Assembly (NCBI GenBank): GCA_030680415.1 | Contig: JAUXVE010000103.1 | Location: forward strand, 23,003 to 87,002 | DNA: 64,000 nucleotides | DNA from: Rubrivivax sp. | GTDB taxonomy: Bacteria; Pseudomonadota; Gammaproteobacteria; Burkholderiales; Burkholderiaceae_C | Direction: 5' to 3' | In this document: in pieces, positions 48,272 through 56,738 of the stretch | Layout of the letters: the number at the start of each line of letters is the position of its first letter | How positions within the stretch are numbered: position 1 is the first letter of the stretch | Notes under the pieces: model-generated | The model's database searches: none | Seen by the model: the letters and a program-made list of their open reading frames with translations, nothing else | What the model was told of the DNA's origin: nothing | Position numbers and translations under genes: made by a program

Positions 48272-48931
48272 CTATCTGGCGAAGACGGCCACCGCGGTGC
48301 GCGGGTCGGCGCCCAAGGTGACGATTGACACCTCACGCACCTGGCCGTTGCGCAGCACGTTCAGCGGGCCGTGGAAGACCTGGCCGTTGACGCTCACGCT
48401 CTTGCCGGCCGGCACCGCCTCGCGGGTGTAGCTGTACAGGCCCACACTCATCTCGAACGGCACGCCACGCTGCGCGAGCTGGGCGATGCGCTCGGCGGGA
48501 CTCCCCGGCATATCGCTGAACAGCCGGCCGCCGACAACCATGCGATGGTCCCTGGCGGCGGCCTGCTCGATGACGCCGATGATGTCGCTGCGGTAGTGGT
48601 TGTCGAGCAGCGGCAGCTTCTCGTTGAACTTGGTGGTGGCCAGGTCGATGACCACCTCGAAGTCGGGCACGAACCCGCCGCTGTAGGCGGTGCCGCTGAA
48701 TCGGTTGGGCAGCGCACCGTCGGCGCCGGCCTTGAGCGCCAGCGGCGCATTCAGCAGCACCGTGTTGTGCGCCTGGCGCAGCATCACCACGCGCTCGCCG
48801 GCCGGCGGGCGCATTGCGCGTGCCTCATCGGGGCTCAGGGTGACGGTTCGGCCGACGATGAGGTTGATCTTTCCGGCAGCGGCGGCGCGGGCATAGGCGG
48901 CCTCGCCGGCTGTGGTGGTGGTGACTGGCAT
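48272..48931 (-). CDS. prohead (capsid maturation) protease-like protein, HK97/S78-type
   Basis: LPLLDNHYRSDIIGVIEQAAARDHRMVVGGRLFSDMPGSPAERIAQLAQRGVPFEMSVGLYSYT...VREVSIVTLGADPRTAV: LDNH and MSVG positions fit S78 catalytic motifs. Confidence 0.75.
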   Translation of the reverse strand: MPVTTTTAGEAAYARAAAAGKINLIVGRTVTLSPDEARAMRPPAGERVVMLRQAHNTVLLNAPLALKAGADGALPNRFSGTAYSGGFVPDFEVVIDLATTKFNEKLPLLDNHYRSDIIGVIEQAAARDHRMVVGGRLFSDMPGSPAERIAQLAQRGVPFEMSVGLYSYTREAVPAGKSVSVNGQVFHGPLNVLRNGQVREVSIVTLGADPRTAVAVFAR

Positions 48932-49200
48932 CACAGCCTCCCCGACAGGAAGGGTTCGTGCTTGCGCAGCGGCGCCCCCCCCACCTCGCGCGTCGGCGCC
49001 GGGCGCGGGTCGCGCCGCAGGCAGCCGGCTCGTTGCCACTCCACGACGGCCAGCGCCACCGCGCGGCCCGAGTGCTGGGCAAGCAGGTCGAGGGCGGCGT
49101 CGAGGGCGGCGCGGCCCGCGGCATCAAGGTGCTCATCGCGGCTCAGCGTCATCACCGTGACGACGGCCCCAGCGAGAGCTTTGGATCGTTGTTCGCTCAT
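48931..49200 (-). CDS. hypothetical protein
   Basis: MSEQRSKALAGAVVTVMTLSRDEHLDAAGRAALDAALDLLAQHSGRAVALAVVEWQ; adjacent to the protease start. Confidence 0.5.
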   Translation of the reverse strand: MSEQRSKALAGAVVTVMTLSRDEHLDAAGRAALDAALDLLAQHSGRAVALAVVEWQRAGCLRRDPRPAPTREVGGAPLRKHEPFLSGRL

Positions 49201-49204
49201 GGCG

Positions 49205-49744
49205 TCAATCTCCCAGCATCAGGCCAGCGTCGCGGGCCTGCGCAGCAACGTTCTCTTCCTCGGCTTCGAGCTTCGCGATGAGCCCGTCCAGGCGCGTCAA
49301 TTCGGCTTGTCGCTGCGCCATCGGCAGGCCCTCAGGCGCCGGCCAGGCCATGCCGTCAACGGCGCGGTCAAGCGCGGCCACCGTCAATTCGGCGGCCAGC
49401 GAGCTGAGCACCATGTCGAAGCCGCGCGGCGTCGGGTTGCCTTGTGGCGCGGTGGCCGCGACCAGACCGAAGACCCCGGCCACGCGCTCGGGATCGGCCA
49501 GCATGATCGGCTTTGCCACCAGTGGGGCAAGCGCGCGCTGCAGGAGGACGGTGTACCGCTCGCCTCCGGCGCCGATGTAGGCGCGCAGCGCGGCCTTGAT
49601 GTCTTCACGCGCGGCCGGCGCTGCGGCCACCAGGTCGCGCTCGCGGCGCAGTGCCTCCAGTTGCGCGCGCCGCTTGCGCTGGTCCGTCTTGAGGCCGCTC
49701 AACGCGGCCTTGATCGAGGTAAGGGTGGGGATGTCCATGTTCAA
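49205..49744 (-). CDS. hypothetical protein, coiled-coil rich
   Basis: MNMDIPTLTSIKAALSGLKTDQRKRRAQLEALRRERDLVAAAPAAREDIKAALRAYI. Confidence 0.55.
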   Translation of the reverse strand: MNMDIPTLTSIKAALSGLKTDQRKRRAQLEALRRERDLVAAAPAAREDIKAALRAYIGAGGERYTVLLQRALAPLVAKPIMLADPERVAGVFGLVAATAPQGNPTPRGFDMVLSSLAAELTVAALDRAVDGMAWPAPEGLPMAQRQAELTRLDGLIAKLEAEEENVAAQARDAGLMLGD

Positions 49745-50241
49745 GCCTTCGCAGAAGAGGTGGTTGTGTTCGAGCCCTCATCCTGCTCTGGTCGGCCTGG
49801 GATTTCTTCGAGAACAAATCCCCGAAGCAAGTCATGGATGTGCCATACGCTCAAGCTGTCGCCGTCGTTGAATTTCGAGCACCAGTACAAGGCGACGTGC
49901 AGTTCGGCGGCGCCCGCAGGCGGCGTGTCCAGATCGCGCCAGGATCGCCACGGGCCGCGCGAGAGGAAGCTTTCCCAGGCCCCATGCACGCGGCGGGCAA
50001 TCGGCCCTTCGCCGGGCTCGGCGTCGACCAGGCGGGCGAGCTCGGACAACCAGGCATTGCGCTGGCGCACTCGCCGCTGGAATGGGGTCGACCTCAGCCG
50101 CAGGCAGCGTTCGAGGCTCACTTCCCCGCCGGCCCGCGACCACGCGGCGAAGCCGTCGCGCATCCAGCGCAGGGCTTCGGCGTCAACCTCGCCACGCGCC
50201 AGTCGGGCGGCGAGTGCTTCGGCGTGCGCGGGCTCGGTCAT
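49741..50241 (-). CDS. hypothetical protein
   Basis: MTEPAHAEALAARLARGEVDAEALRWMRDGFAAWSRAGGEVSLERCLRL...NAWLSELARLVD; 4-nt overlap with downstream ORF. Confidence 0.55.
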   Translation of the reverse strand: MTEPAHAEALAARLARGEVDAEALRWMRDGFAAWSRAGGEVSLERCLRLRSTPFQRRVRQRNAWLSELARLVDAEPGEGPIARRVHGAWESFLSRGPWRSWRDLDTPPAGAAELHVALYWCSKFNDGDSLSVWHIHDLLRGFVLEEIPGRPEQDEGSNTTTSSAKA

Positions 50242-50365
50242 GCCTATGCAGTGACGGTGAGCAGCAGGTTCACTTAAGACCCCTTAGGAGACCCATGGAA
50301 CAGTCCGCAAGTGCGCTGCAATGGACCTCGCACCGCACAGCCATCCAGAAGTACCTTGACAGTCT

Positions 50366-50830
50366 TCATGGGCACGTCACCTCGCCGGCCGCTATTGCGT
50401 ACCACGGCCGGTCTTTGTCTTCGACGATGTACTCCTCCCCGTCCGCGCCGAGCGCGGACTTGTACGTGTGGCCGGCCAGGAGCAGCGCCCAGACTCCCAT
50501 GAACAACATGACCTCCCAGCGCCTGGCCGGCGGCACGGCCCGCATGGCGGCCTGCAGCCGGGGGACGATGGCGGCGCGCAGGTCGGGCTCGCGCTCGTGG
50601 TGCAGCAGCAGGTGCCAGGCCTCGACGGTGGCCACCGGGTCGGGTGGCGTGGCGACGACTCCGGCCTGGCTCAGTGGCGCCGCCGTGCCGCGCTTGCGCT
50701 TGGCAACACTCAGGTGCTGCATGCGCCAGCGGCGGGCGCCTTCTAGGTCGTCTGGCATGCCCCGGCGCAGGTACCGAGAGACTGCGCTCTGGCTCAGGCC
50801 CAGCGCGGCGCCAAGATCAGACTGCTTCAT
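50366..50830 (-). CDS. HTH protein, possibly terminase-small-subunit/Nu1-like or regulator
   Basis: MKQSDLGAALGLSQSAVSRYLRRGMPDDLEGARRWRMQHLSVAKRKRG. Confidence 0.55.
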   Translation of the reverse strand: MKQSDLGAALGLSQSAVSRYLRRGMPDDLEGARRWRMQHLSVAKRKRGTAAPLSQAGVVATPPDPVATVEAWHLLLHHEREPDLRAAIVPRLQAAMRAVPPARRWEVMLFMGVWALLLAGHTYKSALGADGEEYIVEDKDRPWYAIAAGEVTCP

Positions 50831-51023
50831 GGGTGAATCCTGTTGAATGCATGCATGGGGTGGGCGTAGAACGCTGCTGAAACACGGCGCTCTAGCTCTT
50901 CGTCGAGCCGCAATAGCCCCACGAGGCTCCTCATACGTGGAAGTACCTTGGTTTTTTGATGGCCGCGCAGCCTCGACCACGGCCACCTGGGGCCGCGCTG
51001 CCGGGCATGGGCACAGAGGTCTA

Positions 51024-51210
51024 CCCCCCTCGACAAAGTCGACAGAGTCGACAGACTCGACGCACTCCCCCCGGTCTGTCGACTTTGTCGACTCTGTCTA
51101 CGGGGGTGGGGGTCGGCCCCTGCATCGAAAGAAGAAGAAGAAGGAAGGTCTGATTTGCCTTCTGGCGACAAACCGACAGACTCGACAATCTCGACAGACT
51201 CGACAGACCG
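51024..51210. repeat. 9-nt iteron arrays and 33-bp inverted repeat
   Basis: cgacaaagt/cgacagagt/cgacagact units; arms 51024-51056 and 51074-51106; third array 51165-51210. Confidence 0.85.
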
Positions 51211-51224
51211 GGCGGGCTGGGCAG

Positions 51225-53597
51225 TCATGGGTGCACCTTCGGGTTGACCACGTAGGCGGTGGTGGGCGGCGCGCCCTTGTTGTGCCGCTTGACCTCGCGC
51301 AGCACGTCCTGGGCCTCCAGTCGGTCGACGGCCTTCTTGAGCCGCTCAACGCTGCGGAAGCGGCCTTCCTGTGCCTTCTGGGCCTCGCGCCGGGTGAACT
51401 CCAGCAGTCGACCGGCCTGCACCCACTTCAGCACCGCCGCCGCGTCGGAGTCGACGCCATCGGCGCCGAGCAGCGCGAACGCGGTACGGGCATGGGCCAC
51501 AAGCAGCGTCGCCAGCCGCACCGCGCGCTCCATGCTTTCCAACGGTACCTCACGCACCTGCAGTCCATGCTCGGCCAGGGCCAGCACCGCCGCGATGCGC
51601 GCCGCGGCGCCGGGCAGCTTGGATGTCCAGTCAGCGATGCTCTCCAGCTTCCCGCCTTCGCCCTGCTGTCGCTCGATCTTGTCGGCCAGGTCGAGCCAGC
51701 ACTCCCGCGCCTCGGGTGCCAGGCGCAGCGTCTGCGGCTTCGTGACCTCGCCACCCCAGCCATCGAGCAGCGTGTGCAGCTGGTGCGAATACTCGTCGCG
51801 CACATGCTCTGGTACAGGCAGGTGCCGCCGCACGTCCCGCTGGCCGACGTTGGACATCGGCAGCGCGAACAGGAAGCGGGCCAGCAGCCCGGAGTCGCGG
51901 AACCGCCTGCTGCCCGCCACGTCGGCCAGCACCCCCGGCTGGAGTGCCAGGCCGAAGGACAACGCCGGCTTGTCGACGTGCGCCAGTCGCCCGGCCCTGT
52001 CGACGCGCATCGGTGTGCCGGCGTGGCCTTGCAGTGCGACGTCAAGGTTCGCCGCCCCACCGCTGTAGACGCCGGCCAGTATCAAGAAGATGCCGGCCTC
52101 ATCGGACAGCACCGCCATGCGCTCGCCGTGCTCGACCAGCAGGCCCTGCAGCCTCTCTGGCGTGCAGTCGCCCGTGAACAGGCGCGGCGCGCGCAGCTCG
52201 GCGGGCGTGTCGACTTCCTCGCGCTCGATCTCGGCCTCGATGGCTTTGCGGGCGGTGTTGTCCTTCGCTTTGCCGGCGTCGACCAACAGCTTCTCGATGC
52301 GCTTCTTCGCCACCGCACGCTGCGCCGTGACCTTGGCAATCTCTGCCCGCATGCGGTCGCGCATCAGCTTCTCCCAGGCCACCAGCGGCCCGGCCATCGC
52401 ATTGATGACGGCGGTCTTTCTGGTGCCGCTGGGCAGCGCGGTCAGGGTCCACAGTGCCAGGGGTTCGGTGTAGTCGTCGCCGAACGGGGCAACCTCGAAG
52501 CGCCGCTGCACCGCCGTCGCCAGCACCGCCAGCGCCACCATGACGGCCAGGGCCGGCGGCGTCTGCGTGCTCTTGGCAACTGCGTCGGCCATCTCGCCCA
52601 CCCACCCAGGCAACAGGTCTGCAGGCAGATCTGGCGGTGGCCGATTGCCTGGCAGGATGGGGTCGGGCCATTCGCCCGGCGCATCGTCATCGGCGAAGTC
52701 GCGGTCGTCGACGGGTGGCCTGAATGCCACCCGCGCGGCCAGGTCCTGGCCGTGCTGGTGTTGGTAGCGGCGCAGGATGTCGGCCACGACGCCATCAACC
52801 TCGGCATCAGTCTTCGGCGGATCGCACGCACGCTCGTTCTCTGCATGCACCGCCACGCGCACCGCGTCAGCCGGCATGCCGCGCCAGTTCAGTTGTGCGG
52901 CCCACTTCACCAGGTGCGCGTGTCGCCCGCCAGCCGCGACCTTGCCCATGATCTCGCCCGTCTCTGGGTCGACGCGCCTGGCGGGCTTCTGCGGCGCCGA
53001 CAGGTCCAGCCCCAGCCGCTGCACCAGGTCATCGAACTGGTACGGCTGGAAGGCTTCCAGGCTCACGATGCGGGTGCGAAAGGGCTCGCCCTTGCGATGA
53101 ACGAACCCAGGCACGCGCAGCACCCGCGGCAGGTCGTGCACGCTGATGTCGCCGTTGAACTTCGCCGCGAGCGCCTTCTGCATCGGCTTGAACTGCGCCA
53201 GCGCGCAGTCGGCCACCAGCCAGTAGACATGCCACTTGCCGGGGCTTGATCCGATGACGGCGTGCGGCTCGACGCCGGCCGCCAGCACAGGCTGCAGCGG
53301 CGCGTGGTCGAGGTCGACGAAGACGGCGCGCACGCCGGTGACGTTCTCCGTTTCGCGGCCGGCGCCATCGGTGTGGTTGACCGTCCAGAAGACGCCGGCG
53401 CCGCGGGTGTTGTAGGCCTGCAGCCGCTGCACATGCTGCTCGAGGGTGCCGTGCAGCACAGTCGCCAGCTCGCGCCTCTTTCCGCCGCCGTCATCGAAGG
53501 TCTGGAAGGTGACGGGCTCGCCCTCGGCCATCATGTCGAGGAAGCGTGCGGCGTCGATCAGGTCGACGGCGGGCGCCACGGGGTGCAAGGCGCTCAT
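51225..53597 (-). CDS. DUF3987-type primase/helicase-like replication protein
   Basis: N-term NTRGAGVFWTVNHTDGAGRETENVTGVRAVFVDLDHAPLQPVLAAGVEPHAVIGSSPGKWHVYWLV (primase-like); later TALPSGTRKTAVINAMAGPLVAWEKLM, FTGDCTPERLQGLLVEHGERMAVLSDEAGIF. Confidence 0.75.
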   Translation of the reverse strand: MSALHPVAPAVDLIDAARFLDMMAEGEPVTFQTFDDGGGKRRELATVLHGTLEQHVQRLQAYNTRGAGVFWTVNHTDGAGRETENVTGVRAVFVDLDHAPLQPVLAAGVEPHAVIGSSPGKWHVYWLVADCALAQFKPMQKALAAKFNGDISVHDLPRVLRVPGFVHRKGEPFRTRIVSLEAFQPYQFDDLVQRLGLDLSAPQKPARRVDPETGEIMGKVAAGGRHAHLVKWAAQLNWRGMPADAVRVAVHAENERACDPPKTDAEVDGVVADILRRYQHQHGQDLAARVAFRPPVDDRDFADDDAPGEWPDPILPGNRPPPDLPADLLPGWVGEMADAVAKSTQTPPALAVMVALAVLATAVQRRFEVAPFGDDYTEPLALWTLTALPSGTRKTAVINAMAGPLVAWEKLMRDRMRAEIAKVTAQRAVAKKRIEKLLVDAGKAKDNTARKAIEAEIEREEVDTPAELRAPRLFTGDCTPERLQGLLVEHGERMAVLSDEAGIFLILAGVYSGGAANLDVALQGHAGTPMRVDRAGRLAHVDKPALSFGLALQPGVLADVAGSRRFRDSGLLARFLFALPMSNVGQRDVRRHLPVPEHVRDEYSHQLHTLLDGWGGEVTKPQTLRLAPEARECWLDLADKIERQQGEGGKLESIADWTSKLPGAAARIAAVLALAEHGLQVREVPLESMERAVRLATLLVAHARTAFALLGADGVDSDAAAVLKWVQAGRLLEFTRREAQKAQEGRFRSVERLKKAVDRLEAQDVLREVKRHNKGAPPTTAYVVNPKVHP

Positions 53598-53815
53598 CGG
53601 TTGTCTTTCCTGCGCGCCTGGCGAGCCGCCGCACGGCGCTGCGCACGGTTCTGGGTGTGGACGATGGAGTCGACCATCGTTTCCTCGTCCACGGCTTCCA
53701 AGGTGGGATTGCAGATGCAGCGGTCACCGGCGCCGTGCACACCAGGGCACCATGAGTCGTGTCGGACGACGATGAAGTTGACGACGCCGGGCTTGATGAG
53801 GTCGTCGAGGTTCAC
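53594..53815 (-). CDS. small hypothetical protein
   Basis: MNLDDLIKPGVVNFIVVRHDSWCPGVHGAGDRCICNPTLEAVDEETMVDSIVHTQNRAQRRAAARQARRKDNR. Confidence 0.55.
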   Translation of the reverse strand: MNLDDLIKPGVVNFIVVRHDSWCPGVHGAGDRCICNPTLEAVDEETMVDSIVHTQNRAQRRAAARQARRKDNR

Positions 53816-54096
53816 GGCTGCGCCTCACCCGGCGCCCGCAGCGCTTTCGTCAGCACGCTGCATAGCCCTCGCAACTCCGCGCCGTACAGCATCGCAACGA
53901 GCACCGCCAGCTCATCAGGTTGGGCCTGCTGCGCCTGCAGCCGCGCGATGAATAGCCGCGCCTTTTTCTCGCCCTCTAGCACGCGCAGGGCTTGCCCGGA
54001 ATGGCCAGCGCGGGCGACAATCGGCGCGTCCTGTAGTGTTTGCTCTTGGGGGGTCGGCGTCGCGAGCGCCGGCCCTTCGTCATTTGGGGCGCTCAC
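53812..54096 (-). CDS. small hypothetical protein
   Basis: 94 aa, overlaps neighbours by 4 nt in the same operon. Confidence 0.5.
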   Translation of the reverse strand: MSAPNDEGPALATPTPQEQTLQDAPIVARAGHSGQALRVLEGEKKARLFIARLQAQQAQPDELAVLVAMLYGAELRGLCSVLTKALRAPGEAQP

Positions 54097-54317
54097 TTCG
54101 CGGCCCCGTTCATTGCGTCGATCAGGGACCCCGCTCGCCAGCGAGCGAACTGCGGCCCGTCGCGCTCAGGCTGCGGCAGCTTGCCGGCCTTCACGTCCGC
54201 ATAGAACTTCGATCTGCCGCGCCCGGTGAGCTGCAGCGCCTGTTCGGCGGTCAGCCTCATTTCCGGGTGAATCACTGCCGGAAGTGCCGACAGCATCGCG
54301 CCTCGCTTCTTGCCCAT
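54093..54317 (-). CDS. AlpA-family/excisionase-like DNA-binding protein
   Basis: MRLTAEQALQLTGRGRSKFYADVKAGKLPQPERDGPQFARWRAGSLIDAM. Confidence 0.7.
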   Translation of the reverse strand: MGKKRGAMLSALPAVIHPEMRLTAEQALQLTGRGRSKFYADVKAGKLPQPERDGPQFARWRAGSLIDAMNGAAK

Positions 54318-54484
54318 AGTCCAAACCCCTTTCGTTTGGACTCGTTCGCTGCCTTGCGCCTATTCGCTAGGTAATGCGCCTGAGTCCGTGGGGGTGAAAT
54401 GTCCGGTTTGGGGCGGGCGCGGGCACGTCCTCACATCGCGCGCGCAGCGGCGATGTCGGGACTTGCAAAGTGCGGCGGCGCGTG

Positions 54485-55051
54485 CTACCGGCCGGCTATC
54501 TCGCGGAGCAAGCGGTGATGCGCGAGTTCGTTCTTCACCAGCGGCACGGGGTCAAGCTCGCGGCCGTCGTCGGCGCGAATCCCGGCCACTTCCAGGCATG
54601 CGGTGATGATCGTCAGGAATGGCTCGCTCAGGCCAACATCGATGCCGTGCTTGCGCGCGTTGTGGGCCACGAAGGCGACCAGACTCTGCGCGGCGTGCTT
54701 CGGCGGTCGGCGCCCAGTGCGCGGCAGGCTCTCAAGGTGGGCACGCTGGATTCCGCAGGACGAAACAAGTTCTGGCAGGTACTTGAGCGCGCCCTCCAAC
54801 GTTTCCTTACCGATGCCGATTAGGTCAACAAGGTCGGCGGCTTGAAAGGCGCGCTGCAGCGCTTCCGCGGCCTCGATCATCGCGTCGATGGCATTCTTGC
54901 GCTCGGCGACGGTCATTCGATTCACGGCCCAGTTGTCAGCGCACAGATCAGCCAATTGAGCGAGAAACTCGGGCGGCAGTTGCTGAACCTCAGACCACTT
55001 TCGCAGCTGCTCGGCCTTTCGGCGAACGACGTCCGGTGCAGGCGCGCTCAT
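54485..55051 (-). CDS. hypothetical protein
   Basis: MSAPAPDVVRRKAEQLRKWSEVQQLPPEFLAQLADLCADNWAVNRMTVAERKNAIDAMIEAAEALQRAF; start abuts integrase stop. Confidence 0.55.
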   Translation of the reverse strand: MSAPAPDVVRRKAEQLRKWSEVQQLPPEFLAQLADLCADNWAVNRMTVAERKNAIDAMIEAAEALQRAFQAADLVDLIGIGKETLEGALKYLPELVSSCGIQRAHLESLPRTGRRPPKHAAQSLVAFVAHNARKHGIDVGLSEPFLTIITACLEVAGIRADDGRELDPVPLVKNELAHHRLLREIAGR

Positions 55052-56502
55052 GCTGCCACCTTGCGCCGGCTCTTGATCGGCGTGACGGTTGCGGCCTTGC
55101 CCTGCAGTCGCAGTGCCCACAGCTCGATTGCCGCGCGTTTCTCGGGCAGGTAGTCGTGCTTGTCGTAGTGGCGCTGCTGGATGCCACCCAGGCCGTGGCT
55201 CTGGATCTGCGCGCGCACGTCGCTGCTGATCCCCAGCGCGGCCATGTGCGTTTCAGCGGTGCGCCTCAGGTCGCGCATCTGGAACGGCCCGCGCTCGAGC
55301 TCGCCGGCCGCGGCCATGTCGGCGCAGATTTCGCCCACCAGCTCGGAAGCGGTTTCGTCGCGCAACTGCACGTCGCCGGTGGCGCTGAATAGCGGCGCGT
55401 CGGCGGTCTGACACAGTAGGCGCCGCCGCTTGATGATGGGCGCCAGCTCGGCCACGATGGGCAGCAGGTGCCGGCGTGGATTCGCTGCCCGGTTGCGGCC
55501 CTTGATGTCGCGCAGCACGAGGGTGCCGGCGCTCTCGTCAACATCGGCCGCAACGGCTCGCAGTAGCTGCCGCGGTCGCTGTCCACCAAGTAGCAGAGCC
55601 GCCGTGATGGCGTCGCGCGCCGCGCCCTCTGGCTTGCCCTGCAGCCGCTTCCAGAATGCGTGCAGCTCGGGCAGCGTCAACGCGCGGTCGAGTGCCTTGC
55701 TGAATTGCGACAGGCTCGGCAGCCGCTCCAACTGGTTGACCTCGACGCCGAATGCGGAAAACGTGCCGGGGATGGTCGGGTCAAGCCCGGCGCGCATCGC
55801 CATGCTGTAGGCGGCGCGCAGGTAAGCGCGCAGCTTCGCCGCCGTGCGGCCCTTGCCGGCGTCGATCAACTTCGCCAGCACGTCGCGGAACTGCTCGGCC
55901 TTGATCGTCGCGGCCTGCGCCTGCGCCAGCGCCGGGAATGCCTCGGTAACGTGCAAGCGGAACAGTCCTTCCGCGTCATCGTGGCTCTGCCGGCCCTCCA
56001 GGCTCTTGCAGTAGGCGTCGAGTAGCGCCTGCAGGCTGCCACGCTCTGCCCTGGCCTGCGCCGTAGCGGCGGCCTCGCGCTCGGCCTCGGTGCGCGCCTT
56101 GTCGGCCTGCTCCATTGCCGCGAAGTGCTCGCGCAAGTCGGTGATGCCGGACCTGTGCAGCCGCTGCAGCTCGCCGGCTTTGTCTCGCGCCTCGGTCAGA
56201 TCAAGCCCGCGAACGCCGGTCGGATCGTAGTTGCCGAGCACCAGCGCGTCGCGCGTGCCGTCGCTCTTGGTGAAGCGGTAGACGACGGATCGTGCGCCGC
56301 TCGGCCGGCAGCGCACGCCGAGCCGGCCGGCGCCCCGCGCCGCTGGATCAGTCAACCACTCGTCTTTGCCGGTGGCCTTCGCCTTCGTCGCCGCGGCCTC
56401 GATCTGGCGCGCGGTGATGATGCCGGCTCGGGTGCCGTTCGCCGGCTCGGGTGCCGTTTCTTTGTCGGCGTGCGTGGCCTTGCGCTTCAAATCGGATTTC
56501 AT
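55048..56502 (-). CDS. tyrosine-type site-specific integrase
   Basis: LLLGGQRPRQLLRAVAADVDES (catalytic R region) ... MRDLRRTAETHMAALGISSDVRAQIQSHGLGGIQQRHYDKHDYLPEKRAAIELW (R/H/Y motifs); next to attR. Confidence 0.92.
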   Translation of the reverse strand: MKSDLKRKATHADKETAPEPANGTRAGIITARQIEAAATKAKATGKDEWLTDPAARGAGRLGVRCRPSGARSVVYRFTKSDGTRDALVLGNYDPTGVRGLDLTEARDKAGELQRLHRSGITDLREHFAAMEQADKARTEAEREAAATAQARAERGSLQALLDAYCKSLEGRQSHDDAEGLFRLHVTEAFPALAQAQAATIKAEQFRDVLAKLIDAGKGRTAAKLRAYLRAAYSMAMRAGLDPTIPGTFSAFGVEVNQLERLPSLSQFSKALDRALTLPELHAFWKRLQGKPEGAARDAITAALLLGGQRPRQLLRAVAADVDESAGTLVLRDIKGRNRAANPRRHLLPIVAELAPIIKRRRLLCQTADAPLFSATGDVQLRDETASELVGEICADMAAAGELERGPFQMRDLRRTAETHMAALGISSDVRAQIQSHGLGGIQQRHYDKHDYLPEKRAAIELWALRLQGKAATVTPIKSRRKVAA

Positions 56503-56653
56503 GTCCGTAGGTCCTCGGGTGCCGTATGGGTGCCGTAAGGCGCCGGCAGGTGGCACACTGTCGCGCACACCTGCGGACAATTATCGAGCCTAAGTGATTG
56601 ATTTGTCTACACCGTACGGCACCTGACGCACAGCAGCGGACACGGGCGAGGAT

Positions 56654-56700
56654 GACTGTTAATCCGTAGGTCCCTGGTTCGAGCCCAGGTCGGGGAGCCA
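56654..56700 (+). repeat. attR-type direct repeat (displaced 3' end of tRNA-Asn)
   Basis: Identical 47-bp copy, not preceded by the tRNA 5' half. Confidence 0.95.
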
Positions 56701-56738
56701 TAAAACTCGAAATGAATCAAGCACTTGGGTCACAAGAC

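Larger units (their letters stand above)
46187..56700. mobile_element. phage-satellite-like integrative element inserted in tRNA-Asn
   Basis: 47-bp identical direct repeats (46187-46233; 56654-56700), tyrosine integrase, AlpA-like regulator, primase/helicase, prohead-protease-like gene, all major ORFs on minus strand. Confidence 0.88.

Noticed and set aside
51024-51210. CRISPR-like array
   Set aside because: Repeats are 9 nt, contiguous, and present in both orientations; no 25-40 nt repeat/spacer pattern and no cas genes.
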